Source: Brachionus koreanus (taxonomy: Eukaryota; Rotifera; Eurotatoria; Ploima; Brachionidae). Taken from it: 20,437 nucleotides of DNA. The translations under genes and the position numbers were made by a program. Positions 8,928-17,024 of the stretch are shown in pieces. The stretch is from positions 467,888 to 488,324 of the forward strand of contig PJRA01000443.1 of assembly GCA_016987375.1 (NCBI GenBank), read 5' to 3'. How positions within the stretch are numbered: the stretch's first letter is position 1; every line of letters begins with the position of its first letter. The notes under the pieces were generated by a model that saw nothing but the letters and a program-made list of their open reading frames with translations, was not told where the DNA came from and did not search any database.

Positions 8928-9101
8928 AAATTAATCCTAGATCAACAACTGCGAATCATTTGCTACAGACCTCTGAAATTTGTGTAGATGATGTCAACCT
9001 GTTATTTGTGATTACTTCACAAATTAGATATAAAGTTTCCAAAAAATTATTGACCTTTTTGGTAGGAAATGGTGCTGTGATTTGGATATTCAATTGGTTC
9101 T
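8928..9101 (-). pseudogene. LINE reverse transcriptase relic (fingers and motif A)
   Basis: Read on the minus strand with frame changes, the segment gives HFLPKRS, then NFLETLYLICEVITNNR, then QVDIIYTNF (9001-8975) and finally SRINFEP. These line up with the jockey/I-type pattern QHGFxxxRSTxTNLLxF...QVDVIYTDFSKAFD...LLSKL. The AFD part of motif A is degraded and contains stops. The opposite (plus) strand happens to be open for about 62 codons here, but it has no start codon and no recognised domain; I treat it as a shadow of the relic. Confidence 0.5.
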
Positions 9102-9178
9102 AAGTAAATGCTCTAAAATTGATTCATTGATTCATTAATTATGAATTCATAAAAGCGAGGTATTATATTTATACCATC

Positions 9179-9188
9179 GGTTACATCC
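9179..9188 (+). repeat. 10-bp direct repeat, left copy (possible target-site duplication)
   Basis: GGTTACATCC, repeated exactly at 9681-9690, immediately flanking the foldback element at 9189-9680. Confidence 0.55.
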
Positions 9189-9680
9189 AGACTTGAGAAA
9201 AAGTAAAAAAAATCCTTTGACTTGACTTGAAATTTTTTTTTTCAAAAAAAAAGTCAGTAATAATTGACATTTTTATTTAAGTTGAAATTTTAATTTTAAA
9301 AATTAAATGTCAAAATTTTAAAAGATTAAACTATTCGATAAATTTAAAGAATTTTTTTTCTCATTATTGAAGCTTTATCTTTAGGAAAACTCAAAAAAAA
9401 AGTCGTCTTAAAGTCTTTTAAAAGTCTTTCAAATAAGTCAAATGACTTGACTTCACGGGAGAGTGAAGTTGGAAGCAATTTTTTAAAAATCTAATAACCT
9501 TTTAAAGAATTGAAAATGGAATTTTTTTACCACAAAATAGCTCGAAATTTGTTAATTATGTTAATCAATTGCAATTTTAATTGCAATTTTTTTTAAAAGC
9601 TTAATGCTCTGCTCCAACTAATTGCTCCCAGCTTCACTCTCTCTGACTTCACTTGGACTTTATGACTTTTGAACAACTCT
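9189..9680. mobile_element. MITE-like foldback element (copy 1), 492 bp
   Basis: The ends are imperfect inverted repeats: AGACTTGAGAAAAAGT at the left, and AGAGTTGTTCAAAAGT reading inward from the right. The flanks are an identical 10-bp direct repeat, as expected of a target-site duplication. The left half (about 9219-9445) is homologous to 14058-14263. The right half is a second, nested inverted repeat: GAGAGTGAAGTTGGAAGC at 9459 pairs with 9620-9641 (20 of 22 positions), around a palindromic AATTGCAATT core. No coding capacity. It therefore looks like a nonautonomous DNA transposon, perhaps one foldback unit inserted into another. The superfamily is unknown. Confidence 0.5.
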
Positions 9681-9690
9681 GGTTACATCC
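9681..9690 (+). repeat. 10-bp direct repeat, right copy
   Basis: GGTTACATCC, identical to 9179-9188. Confidence 0.55.
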
Positions 9691-10364
9691 CTTGTCCTAT
9701 ATTTTTTTCAAATTAAACTAAATTTTTTTTGATATATTTCCTCTTACCTTCTAAAAAAAAGAAAACAAAAAAAACAAATTTTTATATTAATTAAAAATTA
9801 AAAAAACGAAAAAAACAATAAATTTGAAATCTTTTTGATCTTAAACCAAAATTGCATACATTTGATTTACCTTCTTTGACACGTAAGAATTCAAACTAAA
9901 AACTTTTGCTCTTTTTATTGCACTTTTTACCTCCACAAAAAATCAGATTGTAACGTTCTCTTAAATCCTCATATCTTTTGAATGGATTTTTCAAATAAAT
10001 ATATCCTTTTTGAATTGTGTAGATTTTAAAATTTTCTTTAAAAAATGATATTACTTTATAAAATTATTTTAGTTTTTTTATAAAATATTTATGAATTAAA
10101 AAAACCTGAAAAAATGCTTGGTGCTTCTAGTGTTAATGGCCGTACAAAGAAATTTTTTCCAAAAAGAGAGCTGCTGTAGATTCAATCGAAATTATTTGTA
10201 AAGAGTTAAAAATTTTTATATGCTTAATTTTTTTTCGATTTATGCGCTATTAATTTTTATTCAATAATTTTTTTTAATGAAAAAATATGGAAAGCCAAGC
10301 ACCTATCAATCAAGTAAAAGGCCAACATATTTGAATCTATCGTCATTTCAGTACTTTTATACAG
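9691..10364. other. AT-rich spacer
   Basis: No supported gene. A short GC-richer stretch at 10120-10190 gives a brief open frame (NGRTKKFFPKRELL) that I do not recognise; it may be more decayed transposon sequence upstream of the LINE fragment. Confidence 0.35.
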
Positions 10365-10589
10365 ATGTTAAGCATGGATAGTGACTATGGACATGGAGAG
10401 GAAATTAATAATTTCGCCTTGACATGCTATAGGATGTGGCTTGGGATCAGACCGCTCGACAATGTTTTAAATGAACAAATGTACAAGATGGTAGAGCAAA
10501 AATCTGTGCTTGAAAAACTCAGAAAACATTTTTGCCTAATTTATTCGGTTCTGGAACAAAATTATTTTCTAGCGAGCCGACAAAGTTGA
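10365..10589 (+). pseudogene. LINE reverse transcriptase C-terminal fragment
   Basis: An open 74-codon stretch whose sequence follows the thumb/C-terminal region of LINE reverse transcriptases. EEINNFALTCYRMWLGI corresponds to the common ...INAFEMKCYRRLLGI block. LDNVLNEQMYKMV corresponds to DHVTNEEVLRRV, and VLEKLRKHFCLIYSVL to LLETIRKRQLRFIGHVL. The GH of the last block is lost. There is no upstream catalytic domain, so it is a fragment even though it is open from ATG to TGA. The TTTTATACAG just before the ATG resembles a splice acceptor and could mislead gene prediction. Confidence 0.55.
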
Positions 10590-10894
10590 GATGAACCACA
10601 ACTTTCATCTTTTTCTCATATCTTTTAAATAATTTTAGTTATAAATATAAAGAACTGATTCTTATTTTTTTCTTTAATTAAATTGTGCAATAAAATTGAA
10701 TAAATTTTTTTTTAATTTTTTTTTTTATTACTTTTAAAAAACAAAACCCTGAAAGAATAAAAGCCCAAAGATTAAATAGAAAAAAATTTAATAAACTAAA
10801 TTTAAATAAAAATAAAATTACGATAAAAAATCTTTTTTTTTTTGGAAATTATTAATTTTTTATTAACTATTAATAAAATAAAATAATCAACAAG
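10590..10894. other. AT-rich spacer
   Basis: No gene seen; contains the probable 3' untranslated region and poly(A) site of lipoyl synthase near its right end. Confidence 0.4.
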
Positions 10895-10900
10895 TTTATT
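10895..10900 (-). promoter_or_regulatory. poly(A) signal overlapping the LIAS stop codon
   Basis: On the minus strand TAAATAAA places AATAAA one base into the stop codon. A second AATAAA lies about 36 nt further downstream (near 10859-10864) and may be the one used. Confidence 0.35.
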
Positions 10901-12012
10901 TAATTTGTGTCGGATTTTTCGTTAAATTTACGCTGATTTAAAATGTTAGTAATGAAAAATTCGCCGGCTTTGTATGAAGATCGTACCAAAGGTCCACTAG
11001 CCGTATAAAGAAATCCCATTTTATCGCCTACTTCTTTCCAATGCTGAAATTTTTCTGGTGTCACAAACTCACTTACTTTAAGATGTCTCTTAGTCGGTTG
11101 CATATATTGACCAAAAGTGAGACAATCAACCCCATTTTGTCTCAAATCTTCCATAGTTTTCATCACATCGTCATCTGTCTCACCAAGTCCAAGCATTAGC
11201 GAGGTCTTGGTTATTAATTTTGGATTGAACTTTTTAGCATTGACCAACACATCTAACGATTGTCTATAATTAGCTCTTGGATCTCGCACTAACCACTGCA
11301 ATCGCTCAACAGTTTCAACATTATGCGCAAACACGTTTAAGCCCGAAAGAGCAATAGTTTGAACACATTTTTCATCACCACGAAAATCGGGCGTTAAACA
11401 TTCAACATAAATTTCAGGATTTAGCCTCTTGATTTCTTGGACAGTTTGAGCGAAATGATTAGAGCCTTGATCGGCCAGATCATCTCGATCAACTGATGTC
11501 AGAACTACATAATGAAGATTCCAGTCCGAAATAGCTTTGGCCGTGTTCACAGGCTCCATAGGATCAAGTGCTGGCGGGGCCTTATTAGTTTTCACTGAAC
11601 AAAAGCGACAGCCTCGGGTGCATTGATCACCCATGATCATAATAGTTGCCGTTGCTGTTTGATTCTCACCTCCACCCCAACACTCTCCGATATTGGGACA
11701 TTTTGCTTCTTCGCAAACTGTATTCAGCTTCAGGCCTTTGATAGTCTCTTTGAGTTTTGCATAATTTTTTCCCATTGGAATTTCTGTTTTAAGCCATGGC
11801 GGCAGTCTGAGACGCTCACGGCTCGTTCGCTTCAGAACAAGACCATCATATTTGTCACTAGGACTGAGAAAATCTTTGAAATCAGGTCCTTCGCTGAGCT
11901 TTTTTTTCAAGTCCTGCAATTTATTTGTACTCTGATATCTAATTGAAAGTATGACAGCCTTGTTGTTGTTGAGGCATCTTAAACTTTGGCTTAGTATTAA
12001 TTGGGTATTCAT
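10900..12012 (-). CDS. LIAS: lipoyl synthase, mitochondrial
   Basis: A 370-residue single-exon frame, normal for the animal enzyme. LIAS is a radical-SAM enzyme that inserts two sulfurs into octanoyl groups on the H protein and the E2 subunits of 2-oxoacid dehydrogenases, in the mitochondrial matrix. Seen: a basic, acid-poor N-terminus ending IRYQST (targeting-peptide-like, ~1-30); the auxiliary [4Fe-4S] motif C-x4-C-x5-C at C100, C105 and C111; the radical-SAM motif C-x3-C-x2-C at C131, C135 and C138; [16 protein letters not shown] (169-184); LMLGLGE (272-278); and the RSSY motif (344-347) whose serine ligates the auxiliary cluster. All key residues are present. It is transcribed divergently from a small BTB gene, with 55 bp between the two start codons. 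Confidence 0.97.
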   Translation of the reverse strand: MNTQLILSQSLRCLNNNKAVILSIRYQSTNKLQDLKKKLSEGPDFKDFLSPSDKYDGLVLKRTSRERLRLPPWLKTEIPMGKNYAKLKETIKGLKLNTVCEEAKCPNIGECWGGGENQTATATIMIMGDQCTRGCRFCSVKTNKAPPALDPMEPVNTAKAISDWNLHYVVLTSVDRDDLADQGSNHFAQTVQEIKRLNPEIYVECLTPDFRGDEKCVQTIALSGLNVFAHNVETVERLQWLVRDPRANYRQSLDVLVNAKKFNPKLITKTSLMLGLGETDDDVMKTMEDLRQNGVDCLTFGQYMQPTKRHLKVSEFVTPEKFQHWKEVGDKMGFLYTASGPLVRSSYKAGEFFITNILNQRKFNEKSDTN

Positions 12013-12067
12013 AACAACAAATTTTTCATTATTTAAAATCTAAATAAATTAGTTAAAATTGTTTAGA
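12013..12067. promoter_or_regulatory. 55-bp intergenic region between divergent LIAS and BTB genes
   Basis: Only 55 bp separate the LIAS start (minus) from the BTB gene start (plus), so both 5' untranslated regions and promoters must be squeezed in or overlap. TTTAG two bases before the BTB ATG resembles a 3' splice site and could be an acceptor for spliced-leader trans-splicing or the end of a 5' intron. This is inference. Confidence 0.5.
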
Positions 12068-12506
12068 ATGGATGCTTTGGAAATAAATGTAGGCGGCATT
12101 ATATATACAACATCGCTGAATACGTTGACTAAATTTAAAGAATCCATATTTGCCAAAATGGTCACTGGGACTCATCCATTCGGAAAAGACAAGAATAGTA
12201 TGCCAATGAAATATTTCAAATTAGACACAAAAAAAATACGAAATTCCTAATCTATTATAATTTATTCGTTTAATTTTGAATGTTGTTTTTAAATTTTTCT
12301 TTTATTTAGATTTGTTGTTTATAGATCGTAGCCCGGAGTTGTTCAATTATGTGCTTCAATATTTGCGCAGTGAACAATTGGACGTTCACAAGCTGATGAC
12401 TGATCAAAGAACTGCTTTGTACAAAGCGTTGCTTGTAGAAGCTAAATTTTTTAATCTTAACACATTTATCTTCTATCTTGAGAGTATGATAAGAAATCAA
12501 ATTTGA
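12068..12506 (+). CDS. small BTB/KCTD-type (T1) domain protein, two exons
   Basis: Exon 1 is 12068-12197, the intron 12198-12309 (GTATGC...TTTATTTAG, 112 nt) and exon 2 12310-12506; joined they give 108 residues. The junction restores the BTB core: ...GKDKN then NLLFIDRSPELFNYVLQYLR. Domain landmarks are LEINVGGIIYTTSLNTLTKF (4-23), IFAKMVTG (27-34), FIDRSPELFNYVLQYLR (47-63) and LLVEAKFFNL (85-94), the T1/BTB fold of K+ channel tetramerisation and KCTD proteins. The protein is essentially a lone BTB domain with no C-terminal extension. KCTD proteins often oligomerise and act as CUL3 adaptors; whether this one does is unknown. Reading through the intron would end the frame within 18 codons, so the spliced model is preferred. 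AATAAA lies at 12521-12526. Confidence 0.85.
12198..12309 (+). other. intron of the BTB gene
   Basis: GTATGC donor and T-rich TTTATTTAG acceptor; removal keeps the frame and restores the conserved FIDR block of the BTB domain. Confidence 0.8.
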
Positions 12507-12526
12507 AAAATTTTTCAAATAATAAA

Positions 12527-13029
12527 ATAATCAATATAATATTTCTATCATAACTTTTTAATATTTTGTTCAAGTTAAACAAAAAAATAGCAAAACAAAT
12601 TTGACATTTTTAGAATCAAACAAAAATGTTGAATCAAAATTGCGAGAAAAAACTAGGCCATTGTTAATTTTTGAAAAGAAAAGAAAGAATTTTAACTTTT
12701 TTTTAAATAAGTAAAAATTGTTCTCTTAAATTTTTATTTTGCTTCAAAGTTTGTTTGTTTCCAGTATATTTTGTTTCATAAAAACTCTCTTTTTTTTATT
12801 TATTCAAAAATATAAAGAATTTTGTGCAAAAAATAAAAATTTTTGAAGTTAATAGAAATATTTATATTTAAATTTTTAAATTTATAAAAAAAAAGCTAAC
12901 AGAAGTTGCCGATTTTTTCTTCATGTTTTGACAGATAAATAAATAAAAAATAAGTGACCAAAAAAAAAAGACTATTATAAATGATAATTTTTTTAAATTT
13001 GACTATTATAAAAGTTAAATGTAATAAGC
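12527..13029. other. AT-rich spacer
   Basis: About 500 bp of low-complexity A/T-rich DNA with no gene recognised. Confidence 0.4.
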
Positions 13030-13176
13030 TTAATGTTTTTTGGATATATGTATTTTTAACCTTTTACGATCAAAATAATTACCACATTCAGGACACTTAA
13101 CAGGACTTCGTTTGTTGCTTACGGTTTTTTTTACTTCCTCAACAGTTTCCTCGTTGCATTTTGGTATTTCAAGTGC
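13030..13176 (-). CDS. last exon of a C2H2 zinc-finger protein (partial)
   Basis: On the minus strand an open exon of 48 codons starts right after ACAG (3' splice site at 13178-13177) and ends at TAA (13032-13030). It encodes a Glu/Lys-rich stretch with ECNEE-like composition, then one classical finger, CPECGNYFDRKRLKIHISKKH: C-x2-C, then 12 residues, H-x4-H. An in-frame TAA lies just upstream of the splice site, so the coding part needs an earlier exon. None was found in the next kilobase to the right, which is occupied by a mariner relic. It may be the 3' end of a gene interrupted by insertions, a gene with a long intron, or a retained fragment. The finger itself looks intact. Confidence 0.55.
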   Translation of the reverse strand, partial: ALEIPKCNEETVEEVKKTVSNKRSPVKCPECGNYFDRKRLKIHISKKH

Positions 13177-13315
13177 CTGTTTTTAAATTCAATCTTATCA
13201 ATATCATTTTTGACTAAAATTTTAGAAAAATTTTACTATTTATAATTTTTGTTTTTAATCATGATTAAGTGAATTTTGAAATTTTAACTATGCTTCAAAT
13301 TTAAGCTTATTTAAT

Positions 13316-13965
13316 ATGTGACCAACTGGTCACATAACACAATAGAACCATTCAACGATGCATTGAAATTTGTAGAAAACAATTTATAAAAATCCTCTAG
13401 ATAAACGGTTTTTCAGTCGTATCATTACTTGTGATAAGAAATGGATCTATTTTCGAAATTATGATAACAGAAATTAATTCTTTGATTACTTTCAACCAGC
13501 TCAGCCAGTCTTAAAAAAAAGGTAGTTATGATAAATAGTTGATGTTGTGTGTTTGGTAGAATTTCCAAGAGCTAATACACTTAAAGCTAGCTGGTTTCAG
13601 ACAGCCGTGCTATAAATGCAAAACTTTATTCTGAACAATTAAAATAAATTAATGCTTCATTTCAAAAAAAAATGTACTTCTTTGACCAACCGATAGCAAA
13701 GCTTGCTTCTTCAAGATAACGCTAAACCTCATACAGCTTGAAGAACAATGACAAATAAAGAATAGCTCCAAGGGATCGAATCATCTTTCTCATTCAGCGT
13801 ATAGCCAAGATCTTTCTTCTTCTGATTATCAATCTTTTTGGCTTAATGGCTTATTTTCTTAGAAGGCGGTATTTTAGTAACTAAGACTAATTTGAAAAAG
13901 GGTGTCGTGAATTTTTTGGCTCCAAAAGCCGTAAATGGTACAAGAGAAGAATCAAACTAATCTAT
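13316..13965 (+). pseudogene. decayed mariner-family transposase
   Basis: Translation in shifting frames recovers the mariner order: QLVT...RCIEICRK; FFSRIITCDKKWIYF, with the first catalytic Asp codon at 13432-13434 (family TGDEKW); MLCVWW-NFQELIH (family MLCVWWDxxGxIHxE); INAKLYSEQL; LLQDNAKPHTA, with the second Asp at 13715-13717; YSQDLSSSDYQSF, with the third Asp at 13824-13826; and a terminal WYKRRIKL. All three Asp codons survive, but there are several stops and at least three frameshifts (second to third Asp is 109 nt, not a multiple of three). Asp as the third residue indicates mariner rather than Tc1. No N-terminal HTH or terminal repeats were recognised, so it is a truncated dead copy. 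Confidence 0.75.
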
Positions 13966-14057
13966 AGCTATTTGTTTACTATAGCTTTTTTATATTACTA
14001 AATAAAAAAAATGCAAAATTTTCAGTCTTTCTAAAGTCTATTGGAAGTCAAGTAAGA

Positions 14058-14263
14058 GACTTGACTTAAAATTTTTTTTTCAAAAAATAAACAGTATTAA
14101 TTACATTTTTATTTAAGTTGAAAATTAAAAATTTAATGTCAAAATTAATAAGATTAAATTATTCGATAAAATTAAAGAATTTTTTTTTCTCGTTATTTTA
14201 TCTTGTGGAAAACTCAAATTAAAAGTCATTTTAAATCTTTTAAAAGTCAAGACAAGTCAAGTC
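14058..14263. repeat. MITE-like repeat, copy 2
   Basis: About 205 bp homologous, in the same orientation, to 9219-9445. Shared blocks include GACTTGACTT followed by a T run, CATTTTTATTTAAGTTGAAA, ATTCGATAAA, GGAAAACTCAAA and CTTTTAAAAGTC. It begins with GACTTGACTT and ends with AAGTCAAGTC (14254-14263), which are inverted repeats, so this copy has tidy terminal inverted repeats. It lacks the inner foldback found in copy 1. Confidence 0.65.
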
Positions 14264-14289
14264 AAAAGACTTTTTTTTGAAAAAAACAT

Positions 14290-14680
14290 TTTCAAATCAA
14301 GTTATTTGCTTTTTATATTTTTTATCATCGCTTTTTATATTTTTTGGCTGGAAAAACATTTTTTGAAAAAAAAACTTTTTTAATCATAATCTTAACTATA
14401 TAAAAAATATTTATTTTTTTTGATCCATTAGCTATATTTTAGCGAGATTTGGTACTAAACAAAAGCTATAAACAGACTTGTGAATAAATCAGATAAAAAA
14501 GTCATTCAAAAATATTTTGAATTTGAAATTATACAACATAAAAAGTAGATCAACTAGTATTATCTGTTCCTGGTCACTATCACTGTTTCCATGAAATTTC
14601 CGCAAATGCCCCGTGCTTTTGTTTTTTTTTAAATTCAATATCTTCTCAATTCACAGAAATTTACCAGAATACTTAAAATA
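14290..14680. other. AT-rich spacer
   Basis: No gene recognised. A GC-richer patch around 14560-14620 is open on the minus strand for ~25 codons but matches nothing I know. Confidence 0.3.
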
Positions 14681-14682
14681 TA

Positions 14683-14880
14683 ATGAATTTTTTATATCGC
14701 ATCAATTTGAATATAAATCAGAAAATTTATTCTAAAACAATTTCCACAATTGATTTAAAAAAATTTAATAATTTGGTCAATCGGAAACAAGCCACCTATA
14801 CCTTCAGAATCAATATAGATATACTAGCATTCGATTTTATCAACGACAAAGCCTAGTCGAAACTTAAAGGAAGCAACTTT
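14683..14880 (+). pseudogene. probable LINE reverse transcriptase relic (motif A region)
   Basis: ATG at 14683 opens 57 codons to TAG at 14854-14856. In frame, TISTIDLKKFNNLVNRK followed by INIDILAFDFINDKA, a stop, then SKLKG can be aligned with the LINE pattern RSTxTNLLxFTNxV...YxDFSKAFDxINHxxLLSKLK. The Asp of motif A and the AFD are present, one codon is missing between them, and the stop sits where Leu is expected. A rival reading is a mitochondrial-targeting-like N-terminus (MNFLYRINLNINQKIYSK) of a small spliced gene, with the exon at 15011-15130 downstream. I favour the LINE relic, weakly. Confidence 0.35.
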
Positions 14881-15010
14881 TTTTCATAAAATTTAGAATC
14901 TGTTTCAAAAACTTGTCTCAAATTTCTCTAAACTTCTTTACTTTATTTTGCTTTTTTTTTTAACATCGTCTTAAAGGCGTTCATTGAAATAATAAATAAA
15001 TAAAATTTAG

Positions 15011-15130
15011 AATCAATTACGTCTGAAGCTTAAGCGAAATTTTCATTCAAATAGACGTGGTGACATATCCTCCGAAGAGATTGTACAAGATCATTTTAAG
15101 TATGCTCGAAAGAATCCAAATTCAAATTGA
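15011..15130 (+). CDS. orphan terminal exon, function unknown
   Basis: Right after an AAATTTAG acceptor (15009-15010), 39 codons run open to TGA at 15128-15130. They encode a charged, well-composed peptide containing RRGDISSEEIVQDHFKYARK. Base composition is clearly higher in G/C than the surroundings and the codons look protein-like. I recognise no family. The upstream exon is uncertain; the frame at 14683 is one candidate, but that is more likely a LINE remnant. It could also be a piece of an unrecognised mobile element. Confidence 0.3.
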   Translation, partial: NQLRLKLKRNFHSNRRGDISSEEIVQDHFKYARKNPNSN

Positions 15131-15340
15131 AGCAAAAAAAAAAGAAGCAATTCAGGTGCTGAAATTTCAAATGAAATCGACCATTTTTAATTTTTACATT
15201 TTTTCAATAAAAAATTAAATATAAATTGTTTTTATTTTTTTTTATTTTATTACATAATAATTTAGTTTGAATCAGAAAAAAAATAATGTAAGAAAAACCC
15301 GTCTTAAAGATAGTACATTTAAGTGTTTAGTACAATTATA
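15131..15340. other. AT-rich spacer
   Basis: No gene recognised. Confidence 0.3.
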
Positions 15341-15372
15341 CAGTTTGTAGTATTCTTCTCTTGTACCATTTA
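15341..15372 (-). pseudogene. mariner transposase C-terminal scrap abutting the Tc1 element
   Basis: Reading leftward from 15372, the minus strand gives TAAATGGTACAAGAGAAGAA, identical to 13937-13956 in the mariner relic (WYKRRI). It ends exactly at the TA that precedes the left inverted repeat of the Tc1 element, so the Tc1 insertion appears to have cut into, or landed next to, a second mariner copy. Confidence 0.5.
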
Positions 15373-15397
15373 CAGTTCTACTCAAAAGTTTAAGACA
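15373..15397 (+). repeat. Tc1 left outer terminal inverted repeat
   Basis: Starts CAGTTCTACTCAAAAGTT and continues to TAAGACA; differs from the right repeat at two positions. Confidence 0.85.
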
Positions 15398-15592
15398 TTC
15401 ATTTTTTTAGCTTATTTTGATGATTATTAGTCTTATAAAAGACAAATGAATATTTTTATCCAGCTAATTTTTTTTAATCAAATTAATTAAATTAAAGTTA
15501 AAAAAAAATATTAGAATTGCATTCATTCATCTATTTTTTTATTTTTCAAATTTGCGAGAGAAGCTAAACTAACAAAAAAAACAAAAAAAAAT

Positions 15593-15612
15593 TGTCCAAT
15601 AAATATAAGACA
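15593..15612 (+). repeat. Tc1 left inner repeat
   Basis: TGTCCAATAAATATAAGACA, an exact inverted match to 16807-16826. It is the inner direct-repeat unit of the IR/DR end and lies 160 bp before the first in-register transposase codons. Confidence 0.8.
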
Positions 15613-15772
15613 TTGACTTTTTCGACTTTAAGCTTCTGTTTTAAATCATTTTCAACAGTCCTTTTTATGTTTTTAATAATTACTAAGCTATTTTTGAAGT
15701 CTGTAAATATGTTTTTAAAAAAAAAATTATTCATTTGATTCAACAAGCGTGTTAGAAATAAAAATTTACAAA

Positions 15773-16797
15773 ATGGGAAAAAATCAATCACTGACGAAAC
15801 CAAGTGGCTGATTGTCAGTTATTATAAGCAAAAGCACAATTTCTCTACAATAGCTCGCCTATGTAAAGTTTCTCGAACATGTGTTCGAACAACACTAACA
15901 AATTACGTCAAGTTTGGAACGATAAAAAACCGGCATCGTTCTGGTCGGCAACGGATTTCGTCTTTGCGAGACGATAGAGTCCTGTATAAAATGGCGAGAG
16001 CTGATCCAAAACTGTCACTTAGAAATTTGAAAGCTAAACTGTTATCATACGGCTCGAAAATCAGGAGTACTTCAACAATATCACGAAGGCTTTTGGAGTT
16101 TGGCTTAAACTCTTATGATGCTACTAAGAAGCCTCTTCTTTCTGATCGAGATAGGCGAGCTAGAGTGAGATGGTGCAAAAAATTTGTGAACTGGTCTTAT
16201 GATGAGTGGTCAAAAGTAATTTTCAGTGACGAGTCTAACTTTCAATTGATTAATAGAAAAACCAAAGTCAAAGTAAGACGGCTAAACTCAGAAAAGTACT
16301 CAACTCGATTCATTCAACCTAGAGTTCAAGCTGGTGGTGGCTCAGTAGGAATATGGGGGTGCTTTTCTGCGAGTGGTATTGGACTAAATAAAATGTACAG
16401 TAACAGAATGAATCAATATTCTTATCTCGATGTTCTTGAAAACCGACTAATTCCCTCGAGAGATTTACTGATCAAAGACCATGATGATTGGTATTACCAG
16501 CAAGACAACGCGCCATGTCATAAGGCCGGTTCAATCACTAAATGGTTTAGTGAAAATTCAATCTCTGTCATCTTATGGCCAGCTAGAAGTCCGGACTTGA
16601 ATCCAATAGAGAATATTTGGGCCATAATTGATCAAAAACTGTCTAATCATACTATACCTAATCTAGCCGAGTTAGAACGCTTAGTAAATAAATATTGGAA
16701 CGAAGTAGGGGTTGAATTGTGCGCAAAATTAGTCGAGTCGATGCCAAATAGGATTAAAGCATGTCTAAAAGCCGGTGGGGGTTGTTTTAAGTATTAA
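15773..16797 (+). pseudogene. Tc1-like DD34E transposase with a one-base frameshift at its start
   Basis: The frame that ends at TAA 16795-16797 is open from 15739, but its only plausible start, ATG at 15773, is one base out of register. The run after GGG has six A; seven would join the ATG to the rest of a ~341-residue protein, the usual Tc1 length. In order: a paired-like N-terminus (SITDETKWLIVSYYKQ, a two-helix-turn-helix region to ~16000) with a GRQR hook motif; catalytic block FSDES (Asp codon 16228-16230); YYQQDNAPCH (Asp 16504-16506); and SPDLNPIENIW (Glu 16609-16611). The second Asp and the Glu have 34 residues between them, hence DD34E. The rest of the frame has no stop, so loss is recent, or the A-run count is an assembly error. 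Confidence 0.85.
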
Positions 16798-16806
16798 GTT
16801 TTAGAC

Positions 16807-16826
16807 TGTCTTATATTTATTGGACA
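16807..16826 (-). repeat. Tc1 right inner repeat
   Basis: Exact inverted copy of 15593-15612, starting 10 bp after the transposase stop codon. Confidence 0.8.
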
Positions 16827-17024
16827 TTTTAAGAAGAAAGTTTTTTTACGCCGCAAAGTTTAATTGTAAATATTTCCTGTTATAGATAATATTTTTTTCT
16901 ACTTTATTTTTTTAATTAATAGCCAAAGGTCTAATTTTGTAAATAAAATATTATAATTAAGTCAAATTTTTTTTATTTGTCTAATTTTTTTATTCATATT
17001 AAATTAGTCGTAAAAAAGAACATG

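Noticed and set aside
8928..9117. Plus-strand stretch open for ~62 codons
   Set aside because: The minus strand reads as a LINE reverse transcriptase relic, which explains the composition; the plus frame has no start codon.
11623..11946. 107-codon plus-strand open frame
   Set aside because: Antisense shadow of lipoyl synthase.
12198..12250. Readthrough C-terminus of the BTB gene (SMPMKYFKLDTKK...)
   Set aside because: Splicing out 12198-12309 restores the conserved BTB core, so this is intron.
13315..13336. Perfect palindrome with 10-bp arms (TATGTGACCA, 2-nt centre)
   Set aside because: Falls at the edge of the mariner relic, where it matches expected transposase coding sequence; most likely coincidental.
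15564..15803. 79-codon minus-strand open frame
   Set aside because: Lies in the left end of the Tc1 element; low-complexity Phe/Lys/Leu sequence.
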